A stretch of 64,000 bases of DNA, taken from CADCVW01 sp964251385 (GTDB lineage: Bacteria > Pseudomonadota > Alphaproteobacteria > Sphingomonadales > Sphingomonadaceae). The DNA is taken from assembly GCA_964251385.1 (NCBI GenBank), contig CAXUJK010000001.1, positions 124,001 through 188,000 on the forward strand, written 5' to 3'. The position numbers and the translations under genes are program-made. This document shows positions 50,558 to 59,605 of the stretch, piece after piece (the stretch's first letter is position 1; each line of letters begins with the position of its first letter). The notes beneath the pieces were generated by a model. The model saw only the letters and a list, made by a program, of their open reading frames with translations, had not been told where the DNA came from and did not search any database.

Positions 50558-51991
50558 TCAGGGTCGGCGATACCGTCGCGGGTCGGCGAGCAGGCGCGCG
50601 AGCAGGACGTGCAGTTCCGCGTCCTCCGCCGCTCCGCCCAAGGGCAGCGCGTCCGAATATTCGTCGTCGGGCCCATGATACACGCTGCCCAGGAACGCCT
50701 GCAGCAAGGCGATGTCGGCGAACGATCCGCCCGCCATGACCGCCGGCACGCCCGCTCGCGTGAACGCCGCGCCGTCCTGGCGGTTGATGAAGCCGTTCGC
50801 GTCGAGGTCCGCGTCGAGCGCGCGTCCCTGCCTGCGCGCGACCTCCTCGATCAGCGGGTCGATCGCGGTGTTTCCGCGGTTGACCGCACTGACCGGCATC
50901 CCGCGCGGCCCGATCGCGATCGTGTCGATGTTGAGCACCGCGACGATCTTGTTCAGCGGCACGGTCGGCGACGCGACGTAGGCGTTCGCGCCGAGCAGGC
51001 CCGTCTCCTCCGCCGTGGTCGCGACGAACACGATGTCGCGCGCCGGCCTGCGCCCACGCGCCAGCCGTTCGGCGACTTCGATCATGACCGCGATCCCGCT
51101 CGCGTTGTCGACCGCGCCGTTGCAGATGCGGTCGGGGGCGCCTTCGGGGCGGCAGATCCCCAGATGATCCCAGTGGCCGATGATCGCCACCGCCTCGCCA
51201 TTCGCGTCCGTTCCCGGCAGCCGCGCGACGACGTTGTGGCTGTAGTAAGAGCGTACGCCCGCGTTCACGGTCGCGTTCAGCTCCAAGGCGAGCGGAACGA
51301 TCTTGAAGTCCGGCTTCGTCGCGGCGACGGCGAGCGCTTCCGGGTCCTGACCCGCCGCGCGAAGCAGGTCCGCGGCGGCGGCGGCGGACAGGAGGCCGCC
51401 GATCTCGGGACGGCTGTTCGGCCGCTCGGTCTTGGTCGTCAGAGTGCGCGCGCGCATCGTAGCCCACGGGATTGCGGGATCGGCGATCACGACGACCGCG
51501 GTCGCTCCCGCGTCGCGCAACGCACGCGACCGCTCGCTTTGCGGGACGACGTCGCGGAGTCCCGGCGGTGCGCCCATCAACATCAGCGCCGCCCGTCCAC
51601 GCAAGTCGCCGACCCGACCCATCGCATAGCCGACATAGCTGACCGGACTGTTCAGTTGCGCACGTTCCCGATTGCCGACCAGGATCGGCTGGTCCGTCAG
51701 AGCTACGGTTTTGCCGCGCACCGACCAGGTCGCCTGGTTCGGAACCGACGCGAGGTCGACCAACGCGACCGGCTGGAACCAGCTCCCGTCCACGGCGCCC
51801 GGCCGCAAGCCCGCCCGCGCGAACGCGGTCGCGATGTAGCTCAGCGTCTTGGCGCTGGCGGCCGTGCCTGGCTTACGTCCTTCGTATTCGTCGCTGGCCA
51901 GCACTTGGACGTGCGCGGCGAGGTCAGCCTCGCGGACGCGATCGCGGGAGGCAAGCGGAGCCGCGGCGAGCGCGAGAAGCAGGGTCAGCAT
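50558..51991 (-). CDS. Exported M28-family zinc metallopeptidase
   Basis: A 477-residue product with a short hydrophobic signal (MLTLLLALAAAPLA), a protease-associated (PA) domain insert at about residues 85-210, and an M28 catalytic domain with zinc ligands in GHWDHLG, NGAVDNASGIAVMIEVAERL and TTAEETGLLGA, and a late His in VYHGPDDEYSD. M28 enzymes are mostly aminopeptidases. It follows the YceI gene by 7 bases, so the two are cotranscribed. Confidence 0.88.
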   Translation of the reverse strand: MLTLLLALAAAPLASRDRVREADLAAHVQVLASDEYEGRKPGTAASAKTLSYIATAFARAGLRPGAVDGSWFQPVALVDLASVPNQATWSVRGKTVALTDQPILVGNRERAQLNSPVSYVGYAMGRVGDLRGRAALMLMGAPPGLRDVVPQSERSRALRDAGATAVVVIADPAIPWATMRARTLTTKTERPNSRPEIGGLLSAAAAADLLRAAGQDPEALAVAATKPDFKIVPLALELNATVNAGVRSYYSHNVVARLPGTDANGEAVAIIGHWDHLGICRPEGAPDRICNGAVDNASGIAVMIEVAERLARGRRPARDIVFVATTAEETGLLGANAYVASPTVPLNKIVAVLNIDTIAIGPRGMPVSAVNRGNTAIDPLIEEVARRQGRALDADLDANGFINRQDGAAFTRAGVPAVMAGGSFADIALLQAFLGSVYHGPDDEYSDALPLGGAAEDAELHVLLARLLADPRRYRRP

Positions 51992-51998
51992 GCGGCGG

Positions 51999-52610
51999 TC
52001 AGGATTTCTCGAACGCGGCGTTGATCGACAGGTCGACCGCATCGCCGACCGCGGGCACGCCGTACGTCATCCCAAACCCGCTTCGGCTGATCCGCGTCGT
52101 GGCCTCGAACCCTATGTTGAGCGCCTTGTTGCCGCGAGGGTTGTTGCCCGCGCCGACAAAGCGCGCGTCGAGCACGACGGGGCGGGTCACGCCGTGCAGT
52201 GTCAGATTGCCCGTGATCCGCGCCCGCGTGCCGGTCGCCTGCACCCGCGTAGAGACGAACGTTGCGGTTGGAAATTTCGCGGCGTCGAAGAAGTCGGCGT
52301 TCTTCAGATGCTTGTCGAGCGCGGGGCTGGTCGAGACGACGCGATCGATCGGGATGACGATGCGAAGCTGCGTCGCGGCCATGCGGCGCGGGTCAATGAC
52401 CAGTGTACCCGTCGGGTCGGCGAAGAAGCCATCGAACTGGCTGAAGCCTAGATGGTTGACGCGCCAGCGCACCTGCGTGTGCGCGGGATCGACTTGGTAG
52501 GTGCCGGCGGTGACACGCGACGTATCGGCCGTACCAGGGATGCCGGGGTTCTGCGCCAGCACGGGTGCCGCGAGCAAAGCGAGGGCGAGAGGAGCAAGCA
52601 AGTGGCGCAT
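51999..52610 (-). CDS. YceI-family periplasmic lipocalin-like protein
   Basis: YceI proteins bind isoprenoid quinones or polyisoprenoids in a beta-barrel. The 203-residue product has a signal peptide (HLLAPLALALLAAPVLAQ), the YceI opening GTYQVDPAHTQVRWRVNHLGFS, the DFFDAAKFPTATF block, and LHGVTRPV. It leads the pair with the M28 peptidase. Role here unknown. Confidence 0.9.
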   Translation of the reverse strand: MRHLLAPLALALLAAPVLAQNPGIPGTADTSRVTAGTYQVDPAHTQVRWRVNHLGFSQFDGFFADPTGTLVIDPRRMAATQLRIVIPIDRVVSTSPALDKHLKNADFFDAAKFPTATFVSTRVQATGTRARITGNLTLHGVTRPVVLDARFVGAGNNPRGNKALNIGFEATTRISRSGFGMTYGVPAVGDAVDLSINAAFEKS

Positions 52611-52694
52611 GGCGAAGTCTCCGGTTTGTTGAAGCCGAATTAGCATGCGCGTCCCGCCGCTCGCCAGTCCCGCTATCTGCAACACGCCGTTGCG

Positions 52695-54290
52695 CTAAGC
52701 CGCCACCGGTGCCGCCGCGCGCACTCCGTCGTCGACATGGTCGGCGAACTCGGCGAAGTTGTCGACGAACAGGTGCACCAGCTTCTGCGCGGTGATGTCG
52801 TATTCGATCTTGTCCGTCCACGTGCCGCGCGGGTCGAGGATCGTCGGCTCGACGCCGGGCACGAACACGGGAACCTGGAAGCCGAAGTTCGGGTCGGTGC
52901 GGAACTCCGCGTCGTTGAGGCTCCCATCGAGCGCGGCATTGAGCAGCGCGCGCGTCGCCTTGATCGGCATGCGCTTGCCCGTCCCGTACTTGCCGCCCGT
53001 CCACCCCGTGTTGACCAGCCAGCAATCCGCGCCGCCCTTGGCGATCCGCTCCTTGAGCAGATTGCCGTAGACGGACGGGTGCCGCGGCATGAACGGCGCG
53101 CCGAAGCACGTCGAGAATGTCGCCTCGGGCTCGTCGACCCCGATCTCCGTCCCCGCGACTTTCGCCGTGTAGCCCGACAGAAAATAGTACATCGCCTGGT
53201 CGTGCGTCAGCTTGGCGATCGGCGGCAGCACGCCGAACGCGTCCGCGGTCAGCATGACGATGTTCTTGGGGACGGGTCCCAGGTTCTTCTCGGACGCGTT
53301 TGGGATAAAGTCGATCGGGTAGGCCGCGCGCGTATTTTCCGTGAGCTTATTGCTGTCGAGGTCGAGTTTTCCGTCCGCGCCGATGACGACGTTTTCCAAG
53401 ATCGTGCCGAAGCGCTGCGTCGTCGCGTAGATCTCGGGCTCCGCGTCGGCGGACAGGCGGATGACCTTGGCATAGCAACCGCCCTCGAAGTTGAACACCG
53501 CATCGTCCGACCAGCCGTGCTCGTCGTCTCCGATCAGCGTGCGGCTCGCGTCCGCGGACAAGGTCGTCTTGCCCGTGCCCGACAGGCCGAAGAACACGGC
53601 CGTGCCGCCGTCCGCGCCAATGTTGGCCGAGCAGTGCATCGGCATCACCCCCTTGGCGGGGAGCAGGTAGTTGAGCAGGCCGAACACGGACTTCTTCATC
53701 TCGCCACCGTACTGCGTACCGCCGATCAGGATCATCTTGTCGGTCAGGCTGACCGCGATCACCGTTTCCGTACGGCAGCCGTGGCGCTCCGGATCGGCCT
53801 TGAATTCGGGCAGGTAGATCATCGTGTACTCGGGGACGAACCGGGCCAACTCGTCCGCGCTCGGTCGTACGAGCATCGTGCGGATGAACAGATTGTGCCA
53901 CGCGAACGCGTTGATCACGCGGACGTTGACCCGGTGTTCAGGCTGCGATCCGCCGAACAGGTCCTGGACAAACAGTTCGTCCTTGTCCGCCAACGCTGTC
54001 AGGAAGTCGACCTTGAGCGCAGCAAAATGCTCGGGTGTCATCGCCGCGTTCGACGCGCCCCACCAGATCGTGTCCGCCGTTTCCGCATCCTTGACGGTAA
54101 ACTTGTCCTTCGGCGAGCGCCCCGTGAACTTGCCCGTTTCGACGACCAACGGGCCTTCGTCGGCCTGACGCCCCTCGCCGCGCGCGACCGCCACGTCGAC
54201 GAGCGCTTGCGTTTCCAGATTCCAGTTGAGCTTGGCCCGCGTCTTGATGCCCTGATCGGGGAGGCTGTGCGCGGGTTGGCGGTCGGACAA
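52695..54290 (-). CDS. pckA: Phosphoenolpyruvate carboxykinase (ATP)
   Basis: Converts oxaloacetate to phosphoenolpyruvate, the entry to gluconeogenesis. The 531-residue product has TGRSPKDKF, the metal and substrate blocks, the P-loop GLSGTGKTTLS and GDDEHGWSD, and TGWTGGKYGTGKRM. I start it at TTG 54290 because a GGAG lies 9 bases upstream and the sequence LSDRQPAHSL is typical of the family start; longer upstream frames overlap the promoter region of chvI. In rhizobia pckA-chvI-chvG is a conserved divergent set, and ChvI affects pckA. Confidence 0.93.
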   Translation of the reverse strand: MSDRQPAHSLPDQGIKTRAKLNWNLETQALVDVAVARGEGRQADEGPLVVETGKFTGRSPKDKFTVKDAETADTIWWGASNAAMTPEHFAALKVDFLTALADKDELFVQDLFGGSQPEHRVNVRVINAFAWHNLFIRTMLVRPSADELARFVPEYTMIYLPEFKADPERHGCRTETVIAVSLTDKMILIGGTQYGGEMKKSVFGLLNYLLPAKGVMPMHCSANIGADGGTAVFFGLSGTGKTTLSADASRTLIGDDEHGWSDDAVFNFEGGCYAKVIRLSADAEPEIYATTQRFGTILENVVIGADGKLDLDSNKLTENTRAAYPIDFIPNASEKNLGPVPKNIVMLTADAFGVLPPIAKLTHDQAMYYFLSGYTAKVAGTEIGVDEPEATFSTCFGAPFMPRHPSVYGNLLKERIAKGGADCWLVNTGWTGGKYGTGKRMPIKATRALLNAALDGSLNDAEFRTDPNFGFQVPVFVPGVEPTILDPRGTWTDKIEYDITAQKLVHLFVDNFAEFADHVDDGVRAAAPVAA

Positions 54291-54414
54291 GGCAGATTTC
54301 TCCAAGGATGGCCGCGCATCTTGGCGCAAGCCGTTGATGCATTGGCCATAGCGAGCGTGCGCGGGACGGTCAAAATGCTTGCCGTGCGGTCGGCGCGTCC
54401 GGTAATGCGGGAAG

Positions 54415-55122
54415 ATGACGGTGACGATCGCGCTTGTCGACGACGACCGCAACATCCTGACGTCGGTGTCCATCGCGCTGCAGGCGGAAGGGTTCGCGAC
54501 GCGCGTCTACGGTGACGGCGAGGCGGCGTTGAAAGCGCTGGTCGACAACCCGCCCGATCTGGCCGTGCTCGACATCAAGATGCCGCGCATGGACGGGCTG
54601 GAACTGTTGAAGCGGCTGCGGGAGCGGAGCGCGGTTCCGGTCATCTTTTTGACCTCGAAGGACGACGAGCTCGACGAAGCGGAGGGACTCGCCACCGGGG
54701 CGGACGATTACATCGCAAAGCCGTTCTCGCAGCGGCTGCTGATCGCCCGCATCCGCGCCATCCTGCGCCGCACCGAGTTGCGCGCCGCCGATGCCGCCGC
54801 CGCCGAGCCGGAGCAGCGCGAACTGCTCGTCCGCGGGCCGCTCGTCATGGACCCCTCCCGCCACAAGGTACGCTGGCGAACCCAAGACGTCGTGCTCACC
54901 GTGTCCGAATTCCTGATCCTGGAGGCGCTCGCCACGCGGCCGGGCGTCGTCAAGTCGCGCAATCAGCTGATGGACGCTGCCTACCAGGACGATGTCTACG
55001 TCGACGACCGAACGATCGACAGCCACATCAAGCGCCTGCGGCGCAAATTCCGCGCCGCCGACGATAGCTTCAAGGGCATCGAGACTCTGTACGGCGTCGG
55101 CTATCGCTTCGCCGATGGCTGA
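54415..55122 (+). CDS. chvI: Response regulator ChvI (OmpR/PhoB type)
   Basis: A DNA-binding regulator that answers to acid or envelope stress with ChvG. The 235-residue product has a receiver domain (about 1-120, phospho-acceptor Asp53 in AVLDIKMP, Lys in IAKPFS) and a winged-helix output domain (about 140-232) ending with the loop KGIETLYGVGYRF. A CGGGAAG lies just before the ATG. The stop overlaps chvG by 8 bases (ATGGCTGA). Confidence 0.92.
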   Translation: MTVTIALVDDDRNILTSVSIALQAEGFATRVYGDGEAALKALVDNPPDLAVLDIKMPRMDGLELLKRLRERSAVPVIFLTSKDDELDEAEGLATGADDYIAKPFSQRLLIARIRAILRRTELRAADAAAAEPEQRELLVRGPLVMDPSRHKVRWRTQDVVLTVSEFLILEALATRPGVVKSRNQLMDAAYQDDVYVDDRTIDSHIKRLRRKFRAADDSFKGIETLYGVGYRFADG

Positions 55123-56734
55123 AGCCGATGCCGCGTTCGCGGATGCGTGCGCGCGTGACGAACAGGACCTGCGCCTGCGCTGGTCGGGCCGCTGGACGAT
55201 CCGCCGCCGTATCTTGGCGATCAACATCCTGGCGTTGGCGCTGCTGGCCGGAGGCTTCTTCTATCTGGACAGCTACCGGGCGCAGCTCGTCGACGAACGC
55301 ACGCGACAGGTGCTCGATCAGGCACGGTTGATCGCCGAAGCGTCGAACGCGGCCTTTCCCGTAAATCGACCGTCATTGTTGCGGCGCATGGGGGTTCTCA
55401 CCGGCTTGCGCTTGCGCGTCTATAATGACGTGAACCAGCTTTCGTACGTTCGGCGGTTCGATAGCTGGGCAGGTGCGACTCCGACCTACCAATTGCGCGA
55501 TCCGGAAAGCCAGCCCTGGCAGCGTAGCGCGGCTCGAACGCTCGACCGCACAATCAACGCCGTCGTCGGCGCGACAACGCCGCCGGCGTTTCGTGAACCC
55601 AATCAGGACGAAGCTTCCGCATGGCCGGAAGTCGCCGAAATCATCACAGGACGTAAAAGCGCGAGCCGCGTTCGGCAGGCGGACGACTTAACTCCAGTGA
55701 TCTCAGCAGCGGTACCAATCCAGGATTTCCGCCAAGAGCGCTTGGGCGAGACTGGCTACTTGCTCGCGACGATCAACGCACGCGACGTCACGCGCATCGT
55801 CCGCGCGGAACGGCTGCGGCTCGGCCTTGTCCTTCTCGCGGTGACGCTCGTCTCGATCCTTCTATCGCTCTTCCTGGCGCGCACGATCGCGCGTCCGTTG
55901 CGCCGTCTCGCGATCGCGGCGCACCGCGTCCGGTTGGGCCGCGCGCGGGACGTCCGCGTGCCGCGTCTGCCGTCGCGCCGCGACGAGATCGGGCTGCTTG
56001 CGCGGGCACTGAACGATATGACCCAGTCCTTGCGTCAGCGCATCGATTCAACCGAAGCCTTTGCCGCTGACGTCACGCACGAACTCAAAAATCCGCTCGC
56101 CAGCCTGCGCTCCGCCGTCGACACGCTTGAACGCGTCAAAGACCCCGCGTTGCAGGATCAGTTGCTGAGCGTGGTTCGCGACGATGTACGTCGGCTCGAC
56201 CGGCTCATCGTCGACATCGCCGAGGCGTCGCGCGTCGATGCCGAGCTGTCGCGCGCAAAATTCGAGACGATCGACCTGGGCGCGCTCATCGCGACGCTCG
56301 TCGGCGCTTGGGACGGGCGCGGGCTGCCGGACGGGGTCCGCCTCGCGTTCGCGCGCCCGCGTCGCGGGACGGCGGTGGTCCTGGGCGAGGCCGGCCGGCT
56401 CGCGCGCGCGATCGACAACCTCATCGACAACGCGATCTCCTTCTCTCCCCCGGGCGGGCTGGTCGAGATCGTCGCGACGCGGCTCGGCGAGCAGGTCATG
56501 CTGCGCGTCGACGACGAAGGCCCGGGCGTTCCAACCGACGCGCGCGCGCGCATCTTCGATCGCTTCCACTCGCTGCGGCCCGACGACGAAGCGTTCGGCC
56601 GGCACTCAGGCCTCGGCCTGGCCATTGCCCGCACGATCGTCGAAGGGCATGGTGGGCGGATCGACGTGCGCGACCGCGACGATGCCCCGACCGGCGCGCG
56701 CTTCATCATCTCCATGCCGGCTGCCGCACCTTGA
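55115..56734 (+). CDS. chvG: Sensor histidine kinase ChvG
   Basis: The 539-residue membrane kinase has a first membrane segment at about 33-50, a periplasmic sensor domain (about 51-235), a second segment at about 236-258, HAMP, and a HisKA/ATPase core with His322 in VTHELKNPLASLRSA, NLIDNAISF, DDEGPGVP and GRHSGLGLAIARTI. In rhizobia ChvG is held off by the periplasmic protein ExoR; none is seen here. The bases coding the sensor domain look less GC-rich than the rest. Its stop overlaps hprK (TTGA). Confidence 0.92.
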   Translation: MAEADAAFADACARDEQDLRLRWSGRWTIRRRILAINILALALLAGGFFYLDSYRAQLVDERTRQVLDQARLIAEASNAAFPVNRPSLLRRMGVLTGLRLRVYNDVNQLSYVRRFDSWAGATPTYQLRDPESQPWQRSAARTLDRTINAVVGATTPPAFREPNQDEASAWPEVAEIITGRKSASRVRQADDLTPVISAAVPIQDFRQERLGETGYLLATINARDVTRIVRAERLRLGLVLLAVTLVSILLSLFLARTIARPLRRLAIAAHRVRLGRARDVRVPRLPSRRDEIGLLARALNDMTQSLRQRIDSTEAFAADVTHELKNPLASLRSAVDTLERVKDPALQDQLLSVVRDDVRRLDRLIVDIAEASRVDAELSRAKFETIDLGALIATLVGAWDGRGLPDGVRLAFARPRRGTAVVLGEAGRLARAIDNLIDNAISFSPPGGLVEIVATRLGEQVMLRVDDEGPGVPTDARARIFDRFHSLRPDDEAFGRHSGLGLAIARTIVEGHGGRIDVRDRDDAPTGARFIISMPAAAP

Positions 56735-57165
56735 CCACCGATCCTCCGACCCGCGTCCATGCCAGCTGCGTCGCCATGGGCGGACGGGCAATCCTGCTGT
56801 TCGGGCCGTCGGGCGCGGGAAAATCGGACCTGTCGATGTGGCTGATCGACCAAGGCGCGGCGCTGGTCAGCGACGATTATACCGAGCTGACGACGCGTCG
56901 CGGCGCTCTGATCGCCAATGCGCCGGCAAACATCTGGGGCCAGATCGAGGTTCGCGGTCTGGGCATCATGCGCATGACGCCGCACGACGACGTTCCCGTG
57001 TCGCTCGTTATCGACCTGGGCGCGCCTCCCGAACGCCTGCCCGACCCGCGAACGCGCAGCTTCCTCGACGTCGCGATCCCCGTCGTCACGATCGATCCGC
57101 GCGCGCCGTCCGCGGCCGCCAAGGTGCGTCTGGCGCTCGAGGTCGTCGGGCTTCCCGCGCAATGA
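56731..57165 (+). CDS. hprK: HPr kinase/phosphorylase, short alphaproteobacterial form
   Basis: Phosphorylates HPr on serine. The 144-residue product holds only the C-terminal kinase domain: P-loop LLFGPSGAGKSDLSMWL (about residues 23-39), the VSDDYTEL block, and the GLGIMRMTPHDDV-LVIDLG blocks. The N-terminal domain of the Firmicute enzyme is absent, as is usual in alphaproteobacteria. It starts with TTG in the TTGA overlap with chvG and ends in ATGA with rapZ. Confidence 0.9.
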   Translation: MTTDPPTRVHASCVAMGGRAILLFGPSGAGKSDLSMWLIDQGAALVSDDYTELTTRRGALIANAPANIWGQIEVRGLGIMRMTPHDDVPVSLVIDLGAPPERLPDPRTRSFLDVAIPVVTIDPRAPSAAAKVRLALEVVGLPAQ

Positions 57166-58091
57166 CGGTGCATCGCCCGCAACGGCTGCTGCTCGTCACG
57201 GGGATGTCGGGCGCGGGCAAGTCGACCGTGCTCAACACGCTCGAGGACATGGGATGGGAAGTCGTCGACAACCTGCCGTTGACGCTGCTCGACCATCTGC
57301 TGTCGACGCCGCCCAACCGCGGCACCACGCCCAAGGGCGGACGCCCGCTCGCGATCGGCGTCGACACGCGGACGCGCAATTTCGACGCGCCGAGGATCGT
57401 CACGCAGTTGCAAGCGCTTGCGAAGGCCGACGACTATCTCGTTGAAACGCTTTACCTCGACTGTTCGGGGACCGAGCTCGTGCGGCGCTTTTCCGAAACG
57501 CGGCGGCGGCATCCGCTCGCGCTCGATCGCCCGGCGGAGGATGGCCTCGCACGTGAACGCGAAGTCACTGCGCCGCTCCGCCGCTTCGCCGACCAGGTCA
57601 TCGACACGTCCGACAGCAACACCAACGGGCTGCAAGCGGAGATCCGGCAACGCTACGGCCAGGAACTGGCCGACCCCGTCCTGACGATCATGTCGTTCGG
57701 CTTCGCGCGCGGCATCCCGCGCAACGCGGACACCGTCTTCGACATGCGGTTCCTGCGCAATCCGCACTGGGTCACCGACCTCCGCCCGCAGACCGGCCGC
57801 GATGCGCCGGTCGCGGACTACGTTTCGCACGATCCGCTCTACGCGCCCGCGATGACGCACATCGAAGCGCTGCTCGTATTGCTGCTTCCCGGCTACCGTA
57901 GCGAGGGCAAGAGCTACGTCACCGTGGCGTTCGGGTGTACCGGCGGAAGACACCGGTCCGTCCACGTCGCCGAGACGATCGGGTCGCGGTTGCGTGGAGG
58001 CGGTTTTTCGCCCACGGTTCTGCACCGCGACCTGGCCCAGCCGTCGCGTGATATGCTTGAAGGTGCGCCCAGGCGCGCCGCGGGAGTCTGA
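57162..58091 (+). CDS. rapZ: RNase adapter protein RapZ
   Basis: A nucleotide-binding protein (YvcJ/RapZ family) that in E. coli guides RNase E to the GlmZ small RNA. The 309-residue product has the Walker A GMSGAGKST near the N-terminus, NLPLTLLDHLL, GVDTRTRNF, and the C-terminal domain with GCTGGRHRSVHVAE, a phosphosugar-binding block. Whether it has an sRNA target in this organism is unknown. It overlaps hprK by ATGA. Confidence 0.93.
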   Translation: MTVHRPQRLLLVTGMSGAGKSTVLNTLEDMGWEVVDNLPLTLLDHLLSTPPNRGTTPKGGRPLAIGVDTRTRNFDAPRIVTQLQALAKADDYLVETLYLDCSGTELVRRFSETRRRHPLALDRPAEDGLAREREVTAPLRRFADQVIDTSDSNTNGLQAEIRQRYGQELADPVLTIMSFGFARGIPRNADTVFDMRFLRNPHWVTDLRPQTGRDAPVADYVSHDPLYAPAMTHIEALLVLLLPGYRSEGKSYVTVAFGCTGGRHRSVHVAETIGSRLRGGGFSPTVLHRDLAQPSRDMLEGAPRRAAGV

Positions 58092-58120
58092 GTGGCGTTG
58101 TTCGACATGACGGTTTGCCG

Positions 58121-58528
58121 ATGATCGGTCTGGTTCTGGTGACGCACGGACGGCTCGCCGCCGAGTTCGTCACCGCGATGGAGCACGTCGTCGGACCGCA
58201 GCAGGCGATCGCGGCGATTTGCATCGGCCCCGATGACGACATGGAAGCACGCCGCAACGACATCGCCGACGCGATCCGCGCGTGCGACGTGGGCGCGGGC
58301 GTCATCATGCTGACAGATCTGTTTGGAGGAACGCCGTCCAACCTCGCGATATCGTTGATGAAATCGGTGGACGTCGAGGTCATCGCGGGGGTCAACCTGC
58401 CCATGCTCATCCGGCTGGAGGGCGCACGCCGGACGATGCCGATCAAGGCCGCGGTCGCCGCGGCGCGCGATGCGGGGCGCAAATATATCTCGATCGCATC
58501 CGAAATCCTGGGCGAGGCGGCGGCGTGA
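58121..58528 (+). CDS. PTS system EIIA component, mannose family (nitrogen/regulatory PTS)
   Basis: A 135-residue EIIA-Man fold with the phosphorylatable His9 in LVTHG, then DLFGGTPSNLAI and GVNLPMLIRL. No sugar-permease genes (EIIB/C/D) are near, so the protein is likely regulatory rather than used for transport, as in other alphaproteobacteria with incomplete PTS systems. It starts 29 bases after rapZ and is coupled by GTGA to the HPr gene. Confidence 0.9.
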   Translation: MIGLVLVTHGRLAAEFVTAMEHVVGPQQAIAAICIGPDDDMEARRNDIADAIRACDVGAGVIMLTDLFGGTPSNLAISLMKSVDVEVIAGVNLPMLIRLEGARRTMPIKAAVAAARDAGRKYISIASEILGEAAA

Positions 58529-58797
58529 GCGAGACGACGCGCACCGTCAGCCTGCTCAACCGGCGCGGGCTGCATGCGCGCGCGAGCGCCAAGTTCGTCA
58601 CGCTCGCGAGCGGGCTGCCGTGCCAAGTCGAGGTCGAAAAGGACGGCAGCCGCGTGTCGGGAACGTCGATCATGGGCCTCATGATGCTGGGCGCGGCGTG
58701 CGGCGACACGATCCTGCTGCACGCGCAGGGCGAGGGCGCGGACGCGGCGCTCGACAGTCTGACGGCTTTGGTCGAGGACCGCTTCGGCGAGGATTAG
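58525..58797 (+). CDS. ptsH: Phosphocarrier protein HPr
   Basis: HPr accepts phosphate from EI on a histidine, and from HprK on a serine. The 90-residue product has His17 in NRRGLHARASAKFV and the regulatory Ser48 in GTSIMGLMMLGA. The start is GTG 58525 overlapping the EIIA stop. The serine and the nearby hprK suggest a working HprK-HPr switch. The gene for EI (ptsP) is not in the window. Confidence 0.95.
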   Translation: MSETTRTVSLLNRRGLHARASAKFVTLASGLPCQVEVEKDGSRVSGTSIMGLMMLGAACGDTILLHAQGEGADAALDSLTALVEDRFGED

Positions 58798-58801
58798 GGC
58801 C

Positions 58802-59605
58802 GTGCCCCGCCTCGTTACCGCGCACTCCAATCCGCTGGTCAAGAGCGTCCGCGCCTTGCGCGACAAGAAGGGCCGGCGCGAGCAAGGCTGCTTCCTCGCG
58901 GAGGGTCTGCGGATCATGACCGACGCGCGTGCGCGCGGTCGATTGCCGCTCATACTGCTCTACAGCGGCACCGTTGCGGAGCACCCGCTGGCGGCCGAGC
59001 TCATCGCGGAGACGGAACTCGCGGGGGGCGATGTCGTCGAGACGACGCCCGAAATCCTGTCCAAGACGACGGGCAAGGACAATGCGCAGGCCGTGCTCGG
59101 CGTCTACCGTACGCCGAGCACTGATCTGACGCACCTCGACCGAGACGCCTCCCCGCTGTGGATCGTCGCGCAGGCGTTGCGCGATCCGGGCAATCTCGGC
59201 ACCATCCTTCGCACCGGCGACGCGGTCGGAGCGGGCGGACTGATCCTGGTCGACGACTGCGCGGACCCCTTTTCGGTGGAGGCGGTGCGCGCGTCGATGG
59301 GCGCGGTATTCACGCAAGCGATCGCGGCCGCGAACTGGGAAGAGTTCCTGCCGTGGCTGCGCGCCGAGGACGCGCAGCTCGTCGGAACAAGTCTGTCTGC
59401 GACGCTCGATTACCAGGAGCCGCAATACACAAGTCCCTGTTTTCTGCTGGTCGGCAACGAACAGGCGGGCTTGCCCCAAGCTTACGCCGACGCGTGCGAC
59501 CTGCTAGTCAAGATGCCGATGCTCGGTGCCGCCGACAGCCTGAATGCTGCCGTGGCGACTGCCGTGATGGCCTATGAGGTGCGCAATCAATGGCGAAGGT
59601 CCTGA
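58802..59605 (+). CDS. TrmH/SpoU-family RNA 2'-O-methyltransferase
   Basis: A 267-residue SPOUT enzyme that methylates a ribose in rRNA or tRNA. The N-terminal substrate-binding domain has GCFLAEGLRIM, and the knotted SAM domain has WIVAQALRDPGNLGTILRTGDAVGA, LLVGNEQAGLP, and MLGAADSLNAAVATAVMAYE. The target cannot be predicted by eye. GTG start. Its end overlaps the following lipoprotein gene by 16 bases. Confidence 0.9.
   Translation: MPRLVTAHSNPLVKSVRALRDKKGRREQGCFLAEGLRIMTDARARGRLPLILLYSGTVAEHPLAAELIAETELAGGDVVETTPEILSKTTGKDNAQAVLGVYRTPSTDLTHLDRDASPLWIVAQALRDPGNLGTILRTGDAVGAGGLILVDDCADPFSVEAVRASMGAVFTQAIAAANWEEFLPWLRAEDAQLVGTSLSATLDYQEPQYTSPCFLLVGNEQAGLPQAYADACDLLVKMPMLGAADSLNAAVATAVMAYEVRNQWRRS

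Noticed and set aside
52737..54515. 592-residue plus-strand ORF opposite pckA.
   Set aside because: It mirrors pckA in length and position, is Arg/Glu-rich and has no recognisable domain; a shadow of a long GC-rich gene.
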